NCBI RefSeq assembly: GCF_002958735.1
Contig: NZ_PPGH01000035.1
Span: 1-64,000, forward strand
DNA length: 64,000 nt
From: Chromatium okenii
GTDB taxonomy: Bacteria > Pseudomonadota > Gammaproteobacteria > Chromatiales > Chromatiaceae
Reading direction: 5' to 3'
The position numbers were made by a program, and so were the translations under genes. The notes below the pieces were generated by a model. The model saw only the letters and a list, made by a program, of their open reading frames with translations. It was not told the DNA's origin and made no database searches. Of this stretch, positions 9,602-17,461 are shown piece after piece (the first letter of the stretch is position 1; each line of letters begins with the position of its first letter).

Positions 9602-10438
9602 TCAATAACGCACCGCTTTTTGCTTCTCAAGTTCAAGGTCTTTTTTTATTTCTTCTAGTGCCGCTGCGTGACCAACTGATGTGGCTATTAAAGCATGTGA
9701 AAAGAGCTTTAATAACACTAAATTATGTGCGTAGTTGACCCAGCCATCAGTGATACTATCGAAATATTTCAATCCATTTTTTGTATGCGTCCAAAGACCT
9801 CTTTGAAGCGCATTCGCAGTTCCGCTGCCATAGCGCACTTCACAGACATAATCGCCGTTATTGTCATAAAACCGATACACTGGATGCTTCCGACCTTTTC
9901 CCTTATTTTCATACACAACTTTCGTGATTTTCTGTTGCGCTCTCTCATGGTCAAATACGAGAATATTGCAGCATTGCTTTTTTTCGTTATAGATTAATGG
10001 TAGAACATTTAAACTGCTAAATTCAGCGAACACGGGATCATGCCAAAGTGCTGAGATGGATTGTTCACCTTCGATTAAATTTCCCATTTCTTGGAGTTTG
10101 GGAAACATTTGAAAATTTTTATCTGTAGAAAGTTGTAGCGGCCCATCCCCATAAGCCTTGAGACTTAGTGGAAATTCAATTTTTGTTATTTCATTGATGA
10201 TCTTGATATCTTCTTCATGCTCTTTTGCGCGGTAGAGGTCTTTTCCAACGTGGATAGATTTGAAGTCATACATATACTGGTTAATAAATTCTGCTATGGC
10301 AATTTCTGCGAGGTCTCCATGAGTTTTATTACCAATGAGACGCATCGTGAAAATGTTGCTCAGAGTAGTCGTAATCAAATGAGGATTCTTACTAATTAAT
10401 AATTTGAATCGTATTATAAACTCTTTATATGGCGTCAT
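9602..10438 (-). CDS. Probable type II restriction endonuclease
   Basis: This 278-residue protein is encoded directly upstream of the adenine methyltransferase. It contains KTHGDLAEIAIAEFI, then HEEDIKIIN and FPLSLKAYGDGPLQLSTDK. The spacing of acidic residues before SLKAYG fits a PD-(D/E)xK-like active site, but I cannot prove the catalytic residues. Its position in a two-gene unit with a D12 methyltransferase is the main reason to call it the cognate endonuclease. It is AT-rich like its partner. The recognition site cannot be deduced. The alternative is an uncharacterised protein of an R-M-linked family. Confidence 0.65.
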   Translation of the reverse strand: MTPYKEFIIRFKLLISKNPHLITTTLSNIFTMRLIGNKTHGDLAEIAIAEFINQYMYDFKSIHVGKDLYRAKEHEEDIKIINEITKIEFPLSLKAYGDGPLQLSTDKNFQMFPKLQEMGNLIEGEQSISALWHDPVFAEFSSLNVLPLIYNEKKQCCNILVFDHERAQQKITKVVYENKGKGRKHPVYRFYDNNGDYVCEVRYGSGTANALQRGLWTHTKNGLKYFDSITDGWVNYAHNLVLLKLFSHALIATSVGHAAALEEIKKDLELEKQKAVRY

Positions 10439-10477
10439 TTTAAATTCTCTACAGATGTGGATGAGTGATTATAGTGC

Positions 10478-10888
10478 TTAAACTAGGTGGAGTACAATTT
10501 TTGAAGTGTTACGAACCTTCTTAGATGGCACAATACCATTAAATGCGGTATGAATAATAATTCGTTCCATATCGGAAACAATTAACAACGGCGGATTTTC
10601 TAATGCTGGAGCGTAGCGATGCAGTTGGACAAAGGCTTCATTCAAGTTTTTGCGTTTGCCTTTGTATTCCCAACCAAAGCAATTGCGTTTCCACACATCC
10701 GCCCAGCCATCGCTACCCGTGGTTTTTTTCGCTCCGCGTTCAAAGCAATAACACGCGCCAACGGGATCAATTTCTGCTGGCGTTGGCTCATTTAATAATC
10801 GACACAAATCAATAAAATGCTCCTGTGAACCAGAGCGTTCTTTCAGGGTGGAGATTTGCCATTTGGCAATGAATTGTTCTGGCGTCAT
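10478..10888 (-). pseudogene. N-terminal fragment of an MmeI-like DNA methyltransferase/endonuclease
   Basis: MTPEQFIAKWQ, LKERSGSQEHFIDLCRLL, CYCFERGAKKTTGSDGWADV and GWEYKGKRKNL are the typical start of MmeI-type restriction-modification proteins, including the N-terminal nuclease region (the EYKGK stretch holds the ExK element). The homology stops at about ENPPLLIVSDMERIIIHTAF. The last 20 or so residues are unrelated, and the frame ends at 10478 where the AT-rich R-M insertion begins. Together with 8034-8453 this shows one gene broken by the insertion. The nuclease core may still fold, but without the methylase and target-recognition parts it should be non-functional. Confidence 0.78.
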
Positions 10889-10909
10889 AGAAATAATGCT
10901 CTATTAGCA

Positions 10910-11056
10910 GATTGTAGGTTAGGTTAATGCAGTCAACCCAACATAACCAACCGCTGAGGCATGAAAAAACTGCCTTGATTGCTCAATGACAGTTCAATTT
11001 ATTCGTATTGATGTTAGCGCAAGTTGTTGGGTTGCCAACAGCGGCAACCCAACCTA
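10910..11056. repeat. Palindromic GGTTGGGTT-type repeats
   Basis: GTAGGTTAGGTTAATG followed by TCAACCCAACATAACC forms one imperfect palindrome near 10914-10948. GTTGGGTTGCC (11026-11036) and GGCAACCCAAC (11043-11053) form an 11-bp perfect stem. These look like small dispersed palindromic repeats. The second lies close to the 3' end of relA (stop at 11083) and could act as its terminator, although no U-run is seen. Confidence 0.55.
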
Positions 11057-11082
11057 CCGTTGTTCAAGAAAAAGTATCGGAT

Positions 11083-13299
11083 TTAAGACCGCCGCACTTC
11101 CAATACATCTGGAATCTGCTGCAACCGATTGTTGAGTTGACCGAGCTGCTGCATATTCTTGATTTCAATGATGAAGTGCATCGTCGCGCAGGCAGTGCTC
11201 CGATCCGAATGGGTATTCACGCCCACCACGTCCACATCCGCATCCGAAAACACCGACGACACATCGCGCAATAACCCTTTGCGGTCGGCAGCAATCACAA
11301 ATAAATCAACTGGATACAGCGCCTGCGTCGGCTGCGTTGCCCAGCGTACTTGCAACAATCGCTCGGCCTCGGCGGGCGGTAAGTGACGCAAATTGTGGCA
11401 GTTTTTCCGATGAATGGTGACGCCGCGCCCGCGAGTCACAAAGCCGATGATGTCGTCATAAGGAACCGGCTTGCAGCACTGCGCGATCTGCGTCATCAAA
11501 TCATCAACGCCTTCTACCACCACATCGCCCGCGCCGGTTTTTCGCGCCGCGCCATTGGTTTTAGGTTTCGGCAGACGCGGTTCGAGGTCTTTCGACGGCT
11601 CTATTTTCGGTTCAAGCTGCCGCGCAATGTGCCCCGCTGCAACATCGCCGCTGCCAATTGCCGCTAATAATTCGTCACCGCGCCGATAGTTAGACCGCTG
11701 CGCCAGCGCATCCAAACGGGCTTTATCCGGCAACCCAGCGCGTCCCAATTCCAGCGCCAGCGCCGCTCGCCCATCCTGAACATGCTGATCGAAATGCTGC
11801 TGTTTGAACCACTGCCGCACCCGATTCCGCGCTCGCGCCGTGGTGAGATAACCGTGATGCGGACTGAGCCAATCGCGGCTGGGCGCGGCGTTTTTCTGGG
11901 TCAGAATCTCCACTTTATCGCCGCTATTCAGCGACTGATTGAGCGGCACAATCCGGTCATTGACCCGCGCACCTCGGCAGCGATTACCGATCTCAGAATG
12001 AATCGCGTAGGCAAAATCAAGCGGCGTCGCGTATTTCGGCAGCTCGATGACTTTGAATTGCGGCGTCAGCACGTAAATGTGCACCGGCTCGAATTCAGCC
12101 TTAAACCGATCCAGAATGCCGCTGGCGTTATCGCCTTCGTTCTTTAATTCCAACCAGTTACGCATCCACACCACGCGGCGCTGAAACGCAGCATCGTGAC
12201 CTTTCGCCTCTTTGTATGCCCAGTGCGCAGCTACACCGAATTCCGCGTGGCGGTGCATGTCATAAGTGCGAATCTGCACCTCCAGCGGCTTGTCTTCAGG
12301 GCCAATGACTGCCGTGTGTAGCGATTGATAAAAATTGCCCTTCGGCGTGGCGATGTAATCGTCAAACTCTTTTGGAATGTGTTTCCAGCGCCCGTGCACC
12401 AGACCCAGCGCTGCATAACAATCGGCGACGGTCGGAACCAAAATGCGCACGGCGCGTAAATCAAAAATCTCCGCAATATCAACTGCTTTGCGGCGCATCT
12501 TTTTCCAAATGCTGTAAATATGTTTCGGACGTCCAGTGATTTCCGCCGTAATGCCAACTTCAGCAAACGCGGTGCGCAGCGTCTCAATCACGGCAGCGAT
12601 GTAGTGCTCGCGCTCAGTGCGGCGCTCCACCAGTAAACTGGCAATGCGTTTGTATTCATCCGGTTGCAGATAACGCAGACTGAGGTCTTCCAATTCCCAC
12701 TTGATTTGCCAAATGCCGAGCCGATTCGCCAGCGGCGCATACACGCGCTGGGTGTCGCGGGCGATTTTGAACCGCTGCTCCGGTTGTAAATGCTTGATTG
12801 CGCGCATTAAGTGCATCCGCTCGGCGAGCACGATCAACACCACGCGCACATCTTCGGCAATCCCGAGCAGCAGTCGCCGCAGATTTTCCTCGTGCTCTTC
12901 CTGATCTTTCGCCGCGATGATCGCGTTCACGTTGGCAAGCTGCCCAATCCGCGCCAGATCGCCGACCATGTGCGCAATTCCTGCACCGAAGCGCGTGGTC
13001 AATTGCGCAGTAGTCAGCTCGCTTTGATTCAGGCAACCGTTGAGCAATGCCGCAACCAGCGTTTCGGCGTCCATCTGCAATTGCACCAGAATGTCCGCCG
13101 TTGAAAGGATGTGGCGAATGTGAGTTTCGCCGGTCTCGATGCGCTGATTGCCGCGACACTGCGCCAGCGCGGAACAGGCAGCGGTGATTTGCGCCAATTC
13201 AGTGGTGGGATAATGCGCCGCCAGCCGCTCGAGCCAGTGCGCAATAGCAGCTTCATCGCTGGTCGTGGGTTCAGGTAAATTGCCGGTGGATTTGACCAT
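11083..13299 (-). CDS. relA: GTP pyrophosphokinase RelA
   Basis: The 738-residue protein has the long RSH layout. A HD-like domain occupies about residues 45-200, the (p)ppGpp synthetase about 230-360 (GRPKHIYSIWKKM, EFDDYIATPK, YQSLHTAVIGP), a TGS domain about 405-465, and a C-terminal ACT domain. The hydrolase is degenerate: the HDxxED site is replaced (VAALLNGCLNQSEL), and the later motif reads LAERMHLM. It is therefore RelA, a ribosome-associated synthetase making pppGpp/ppGpp under amino-acid starvation, rather than bifunctional SpoT. One small departure is PKGNFYQS where PKxNGYQS is usual. Confidence 0.92.
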   Translation of the reverse strand: MVKSTGNLPEPTTSDEAAIAHWLERLAAHYPTTELAQITAACSALAQCRGNQRIETGETHIRHILSTADILVQLQMDAETLVAALLNGCLNQSELTTAQLTTRFGAGIAHMVGDLARIGQLANVNAIIAAKDQEEHEENLRRLLLGIAEDVRVVLIVLAERMHLMRAIKHLQPEQRFKIARDTQRVYAPLANRLGIWQIKWELEDLSLRYLQPDEYKRIASLLVERRTEREHYIAAVIETLRTAFAEVGITAEITGRPKHIYSIWKKMRRKAVDIAEIFDLRAVRILVPTVADCYAALGLVHGRWKHIPKEFDDYIATPKGNFYQSLHTAVIGPEDKPLEVQIRTYDMHRHAEFGVAAHWAYKEAKGHDAAFQRRVVWMRNWLELKNEGDNASGILDRFKAEFEPVHIYVLTPQFKVIELPKYATPLDFAYAIHSEIGNRCRGARVNDRIVPLNQSLNSGDKVEILTQKNAAPSRDWLSPHHGYLTTARARNRVRQWFKQQHFDQHVQDGRAALALELGRAGLPDKARLDALAQRSNYRRGDELLAAIGSGDVAAGHIARQLEPKIEPSKDLEPRLPKPKTNGAARKTGAGDVVVEGVDDLMTQIAQCCKPVPYDDIIGFVTRGRGVTIHRKNCHNLRHLPPAEAERLLQVRWATQPTQALYPVDLFVIAADRKGLLRDVSSVFSDADVDVVGVNTHSDRSTACATMHFIIEIKNMQQLGQLNNRLQQIPDVLEVRRS

Positions 13300-13403
13300 T
13301 GGTTATTGAACCGTGAAACAAATCAGACATTTCATTATATTCATAATGGTGTAACCATACGTTTTAACAAAGCATTTTTATGTGCCAGCACCAAATTGGG
13401 GTG

Positions 13404-14525
13404 ATGCGCGTGACACTCAAATTCCTTGACGAATTCCGCGATCCGGCGCTGGCGCAGCGGCTGGCAGCAGCGATTCATGCCGAAGTCGATCCCGCTCGCG
13501 CTTACCGATTGATGGAGTTTTGCGGCGGTCACACGCACGCCATTTTCCGTTATGGCATCGCGCAATTGCTGCCGCCGAATCTGCGTTTTATTCACGGCCC
13601 CGGCTGCCCAGTGTGCGTGTTGCCAATAGCACGACTTGATCACGCGCTGGCGCTGGCGACCGAGCACGATGTCACCTTGTGCAGTTATGGCGATTTGCTG
13701 CGCGTTCCAGCCAGTAAACGACGGAGCCTGTTGAAAATTAAAGCAGAAGGTGCGGATATTCGCGTCATCTATTCCACGCAAGATGCGCTGCAAATCGCTC
13801 GCGCCAATCCCGACCGCCAAATTGTTTTATTTGCTATTGGCTTTGAAACCACCACGCCACCAACTGCCGTGGCGCTGCATATTGCTCGCGCCGAACAACT
13901 GCGCAATTTCTCAGTATTTTGCAATCACGTTCTGACGCCGGCGGCGCTGCGCTGCATTCTTGGCGATGTTGCGCCCAATCGCGTGCAACTGGACGGTATT
14001 CTCGGCCCGTCGCACGTCAGCGCGGTGATTGGAACGCATCCCTATGATTTTGTTGCACAAGAATATCAGTTGCCGGTGGTGGTGACGGGATTTGAGCCGC
14101 TGGATGTGTTGCAAGCGGTGTTGATGCTGGTGCGGCAATGCAACGCCGGACGTTGCGCAGTTGAAAATCAATACACCCGCGCCGTGACTGCCGAAGGCAA
14201 TCGCAAAGCGCAGGCATTGATGGCAGCAGCGTTTGACATCCGCGAAACATTTGCATGGCGCGGGCTGGGTGAATTACCGCGCAGCGGGCTGCAATTGGCA
14301 GCGGATTTTGCAGATTTTGATGCAGAACAACGGTTTGCAGTTACGCCCGGCGCAACCAAAGAAATCGCGGGCTGCGAATGTCCGGCGATTTTGCGCGGAA
14401 TGAAACAACCGCCGGAGTGCAAATTGTTTGGTCGCGTGTGCCGACCAGAAAATCCGCTCGGTGCGTGCATGGTGTCATCGGAAGGAGCCTGCGCCGCGTA
14501 TTGGCGTTATCGTCGATCAGAATGA
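13404..14525 (+). CDS. hypD: Hydrogenase maturation factor HypD
   Basis: HypD works with HypC to carry and assemble the Fe(CN)2CO unit of NiFe-hydrogenases. Visible motifs are FCGGHTHAIFRYG, GPGCPVCVLP, GFETTTPPTA and the C-terminal cysteine set of the 4Fe-4S cluster (AGCECPAILRG, CKLFGRVCRP, ENPLGACMVSSEGAC). The ATG at 13404 (MRVTLKFLDEF) fits family starts. An in-frame ATG lies eight codons upstream. No other hyp or hydrogenase structural gene is in the window, so the rest of the maturation set must lie elsewhere. Confidence 0.93.
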   Translation: MRVTLKFLDEFRDPALAQRLAAAIHAEVDPARAYRLMEFCGGHTHAIFRYGIAQLLPPNLRFIHGPGCPVCVLPIARLDHALALATEHDVTLCSYGDLLRVPASKRRSLLKIKAEGADIRVIYSTQDALQIARANPDRQIVLFAIGFETTTPPTAVALHIARAEQLRNFSVFCNHVLTPAALRCILGDVAPNRVQLDGILGPSHVSAVIGTHPYDFVAQEYQLPVVVTGFEPLDVLQAVLMLVRQCNAGRCAVENQYTRAVTAEGNRKAQALMAAAFDIRETFAWRGLGELPRSGLQLAADFADFDAEQRFAVTPGATKEIAGCECPAILRGMKQPPECKLFGRVCRPENPLGACMVSSEGACAAYWRYRRSE

Positions 14526-14587
14526 GAATTGAATTTCGGAGATGAGTTGATGAATAGCGTATCTTACAATAATTCGCGGAGAATTGA

Positions 14588-14827
14588 ATGAGTCCAACGG
14601 TATTCCAAGAAAATGGATTTCGCTTCTTTTTCTTTTCCCGCGAAGAACCGAGAATGCATGTACATGTTAATTGCGGGCATGGCGAAGCTAAGTATTGGAT
14701 GGAACCAGACATCGAATTAGCAAAAAACTATGGTTTAACTAGCAAAGACCTGTACATTGTCCGACAACTCATAGAGGTACATGCAGATGCAATCCGCAAT
14801 GCTTGGCAAAAACATTTCGGCAGTTGA
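14588..14827 (+). CDS. DUF4160 family protein
   Basis: The 79-residue protein has FRFFFFSREEPRMHVHV followed by GEAKYWMEPDIELA, which is the DUF4160 signature. These small proteins are regularly encoded next to DUF2442 proteins and are suspected to form toxin-antitoxin-like pairs, though the activity is not established. The gene overlaps the following DUF2442 gene by about 47 nt in another frame, so the pair is co-expressed. Confidence 0.8.
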   Translation: MSPTVFQENGFRFFFFSREEPRMHVHVNCGHGEAKYWMEPDIELAKNYGLTSKDLYIVRQLIEVHADAIRNAWQKHFGS

Positions 14828-15050
14828 GGTCACACATATTTCCCAACATGGGTTTTGGTTGTTGCTAGACAATAAAGAATTGTTTCTTCCTTTCATGGAA
14901 TTTCCATGGTTCAAACATGCGCCATTATCAGCAGTGTTTAATATCGAACGACCACAGTCGCACCATCTCTACTGGCCTGATTTGGATGTTGATTTGACGA
15001 TTGAATCTATTGAAAATCCACAACATTTTCCACTGGTTGCCAGCGAATAG
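14781..15050 (+). CDS. DUF2442 family protein
   Basis: The 89-residue product contains LLLDNKELFLPFMEFPWF and a final DLDVDLTIESIENP, both typical of DUF2442. Its partner DUF4160 is encoded immediately upstream in an overlapping frame. The start is uncertain: ATG 14781 gives the annotated frame, and the ATG at 14787 or 14799 is equally possible. The role as an antitoxin-like partner is inferred from this common pairing only. Confidence 0.78.
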   Translation: MQMQSAMLGKNISAVEVTHISQHGFWLLLDNKELFLPFMEFPWFKHAPLSAVFNIERPQSHHLYWPDLDVDLTIESIENPQHFPLVASE

Positions 15051-15150
15051 CTTAAAAACTGTTTATCTAACTATTGTTGTCTTGTTGTCTGCAAAACCAA
15101 CGACAGCAACCGCAGCACAGCATGAAAAAAACGTCTCGCTTTAACGACGA

Positions 15151-16137
15151 TTACTGCGAACGAGATTTCAGCGGATCATCATCGCGTAGCGCCTCAAAAG
15201 CATCTTGATTCGGTGGAGATTGCAGTGGGTTTTGATTGCGCTTCTGTTCATCGACTTGGCGTTGATTATTATTACGCTGTTCATTAGAACGATCCCGATT
15301 TAACTCCGGCTGCGAATACGTTTGTGGTGGATTATTATTGCGATTTTGGTTCTGTCCATCAATTTGGCGTGGGCGATCATTGTGTTGCCGATTCGGGCGA
15401 TCTTGATTCGGCGGAGAATAAGACTGCAACGGTGATTGATTGCGATTCTGCCCATCAAATCGGTGTTGGTTATTATTACGCCATTCATTAGAACGATCCC
15501 GATTCAAATCCGGCTGCGAATACGTTTGTGATGGATTGTTATTGCGATTTTGGTTCTGTCCATCAACTTGGCGTGGGCGATCATCGCGCTGCCGATTCGG
15601 GCGATCTTGATTCGGCGGAGAATAAGATTGTAGCGGATTTTGATTGCGATTCTGCCCATCAAATCGGCGTTGGTTATCATCGCGTGGTTTATCAAAACGT
15701 CCCCGATACCAATCTTGCCGCGAAGGAGATGATGGTGGATTTTGATTGCGCTTGTTTCCATCAAATTGGCGTGGTCGATCATCACGTCGCCAATCGTTAT
15801 CACGCTTATTTCGATCATTAAAAAAATGATTATTATTGCGGCGATACCAATTGCGATAATCCGATTTATGATGACGCCAATGTTCGATATAACGAGCGCG
15901 AGCGTGATGCGGAACCCAATGTCTTACTCCACCGTATAAATAATATGGAATCCCACTATCAGCAAAATAAACCGTGTAGCCATTATAAAACAATGGACGA
16001 TAATCCACTGCAACTGGTTGCGAATAAGTAACTGGAAATGCTGGTTCAGTAATGGTCATTAAACAGCCGGGTGTCGTTAACATCACAACTGCTAAAATAC
16101 TGAGTATTGGTAGCGATTTAGTAATTTTTGTGTTCAT
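15151..16137 (-). CDS. Lipoprotein with Arg/Asn/Gln-rich tandem repeats
   Basis: The ATG at 16137 gives a 328-residue protein with a signal peptide ending in the lipobox-like TTPGC. A short domain follows, rich in tyrosine and histidine (PLFYNGYTVYFADSGIPYY, then GVRHWVPHHAR), resembling small outer-membrane lipoproteins. From about residue 110 the protein is highly charged and disordered. It contains two full 68-residue repeats (beginning RRFDGQNRNQN and HRFDGQNRNQS) and a third partial copy. The repeats are also near identical at the DNA level, each 204 bp. The start 27 codons upstream would overlap the GH1 gene and lacks a signal sequence. Function unknown; an envelope role is likely. Confidence 0.75.
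   Translation of the reverse strand: MNTKITKSLPILSILAVVMLTTPGCLMTITEPAFPVTYSQPVAVDYRPLFYNGYTVYFADSGIPYYLYGGVRHWVPHHARARYIEHWRHHKSDYRNWYRRNNNHFFNDRNKRDNDWRRDDRPRQFDGNKRNQNPPSSPSRQDWYRGRFDKPRDDNQRRFDGQNRNQNPLQSYSPPNQDRPNRQRDDRPRQVDGQNQNRNNNPSQTYSQPDLNRDRSNEWRNNNQHRFDGQNRNQSPLQSYSPPNQDRPNRQHNDRPRQIDGQNQNRNNNPPQTYSQPELNRDRSNEQRNNNQRQVDEQKRNQNPLQSPPNQDAFEALRDDDPLKSRSQ
15225..15670. repeat. 204-bp coding tandem repeats
   Basis: Two near-identical 204-bp units and a partial third lie inside the lipoprotein gene. The pattern alternates two sub-blocks, one encoding GQNRNQ...SYSPPNQDRPNRQ and the other GQNQNRNNNP.QTYSQP. The copies differ at few positions, so they are recent and may vary in copy number. 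Confidence 0.75.
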
Positions 16138-16138
16138 C

Positions 16139-17461
16139 TTAAAATCCGCCGCGTTGAATAAACTCACGATACCAATGGGCGCTACGCTTGAATGTGCGTT
16201 TTCCATGATGCGAATCAATATGAATCATTCCGAAACGTTGCGCATAACCTTCCGCCCATTCAAAATTATCGAATAGCGACCACACGAAATAACCGCGTAA
16301 ATCGACACCCTGCGCCAGCGCCATTTGCGCAGCGCGTAAATGCGTTTCTAAATAATTCACTCGCGCTGCATCGTTAATCACGCCAGCTTGTAAATCCGCA
16401 TCAATAAATGCCGCGCCGTTTTCGGTGATATACAGCGGCACTTCGCCATAACGTTCGCGCAATCCCAGCAGCGTTTCCGTCAATCCCGCCGGATAAATTT
16501 CCCAGCCCATCGTCGTACACGGCGCATTCTGCGGTTTGATCCGGCGAGCGCCGAGCGTTTGCTCCGTTGCATCCGCTCGCACCAAACCGCGAGAGTAATA
16601 ATTGACGCCGATGAAATCGGGAATGCCGTGAATTCGCGCCAGCTCATTGGCGGGAAAATTCGGCCAGTCCGCGCCGAAAATCTCCTGCAATTCCGGTGGA
16701 TAGCTGCCAAGCAGCAGCGGGTCTAAAAACCAGCGGTTGATAAACGCATCACGGCGGCGGGCAGCAGTTTGATCGGCAGCGGACGCGCTGGCGGGAAATT
16801 GCGGTTCCAAATTGACCGCCAGCCCGATCTGATGGCGACCGAGTGCGCGATACACCGTCACTGCGGCGGCATGTGCCAGCAACAGATGATGTGCAACTCG
16901 CGGCGTGGCAGCGCGATTTTGCAACCCCGGCGCGTGTATTCCTTCCAAATGTCCGGGCACGGTCACGACCCACGGCTCGTTCAGCGTGATCCACAGCGGC
17001 ACGCGATCATCGACGGCGCGAATCAGCACCTCGGCATAATCCGCAAACCACGCCGGACTGTCGGGATGTTGCCAGCCACCGCGCTCCTGCAACGCTTGCG
17101 GCAAATCCCAGTGATACAGCGTCAACATCGGCGTGATGCCGCGTTCGCACAGCGCGTCAATCAAACGCCGATAAAAATCCAAACCGGCTTGATTCACCGC
17201 GCCGCTGCCGTTTGGCAACACGCGCCCCCACGCCACGCTGAACCGATACGCGGTCAAACCCAGTTCCGCCATCAGCGCCACATCTTCTGCCCAGCGTCGG
17301 TAATGTCCGCAGGCAATGTCGCCGGTGTCGCCATTGGCGATGCGCCCTGGCTGATGCGCAAATTGATGCCAAATGCTCGCGCCCGCGCCAGCGGCGAGCG
17401 GATCGCCTTCGATTTGATAGGCGGAAGTTGCTGCGCCCCAGAGAAAATTAACGGGAAACAT
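16139..17461 (-). CDS. Beta-glucosidase, glycoside hydrolase family 1
   Basis: The 440-residue GH1 enzyme starts MFPVNFLWGAATSAYQIEG. It contains the acid/base motif TLNEPW and the nucleophile motif YITENGAAF, both with the catalytic glutamates present, and ends with the typical SLFDNFEWAEGY. It should hydrolyse beta-linked glucosides in the cytoplasm. The longer frame upstream of ATG 17461 is only overlap with the ABC exporter gene, whose stop lies 14 nt inside this gene. The two are likely one transcript. Confidence 0.93.
   Translation of the reverse strand: MFPVNFLWGAATSAYQIEGDPLAAGAGASIWHQFAHQPGRIANGDTGDIACGHYRRWAEDVALMAELGLTAYRFSVAWGRVLPNGSGAVNQAGLDFYRRLIDALCERGITPMLTLYHWDLPQALQERGGWQHPDSPAWFADYAEVLIRAVDDRVPLWITLNEPWVVTVPGHLEGIHAPGLQNRAATPRVAHHLLLAHAAAVTVYRALGRHQIGLAVNLEPQFPASASAADQTAARRRDAFINRWFLDPLLLGSYPPELQEIFGADWPNFPANELARIHGIPDFIGVNYYSRGLVRADATEQTLGARRIKPQNAPCTTMGWEIYPAGLTETLLGLRERYGEVPLYITENGAAFIDADLQAGVINDAARVNYLETHLRAAQMALAQGVDLRGYFVWSLFDNFEWAEGYAQRFGMIHIDSHHGKRTFKRSAHWYREFIQRGGF

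Noticed and set aside
11083..13299. Bifunctional SpoT instead of RelA
   Set aside because: The HD hydrolase residues are replaced, which marks the synthetase-only RelA type.
15225..15670. Regular repeats suggesting a CRISPR array
   Set aside because: Units are 204 bp, contiguous, in frame and without unique spacers. They encode the repeats of the lipoprotein. No cas gene is in the window.
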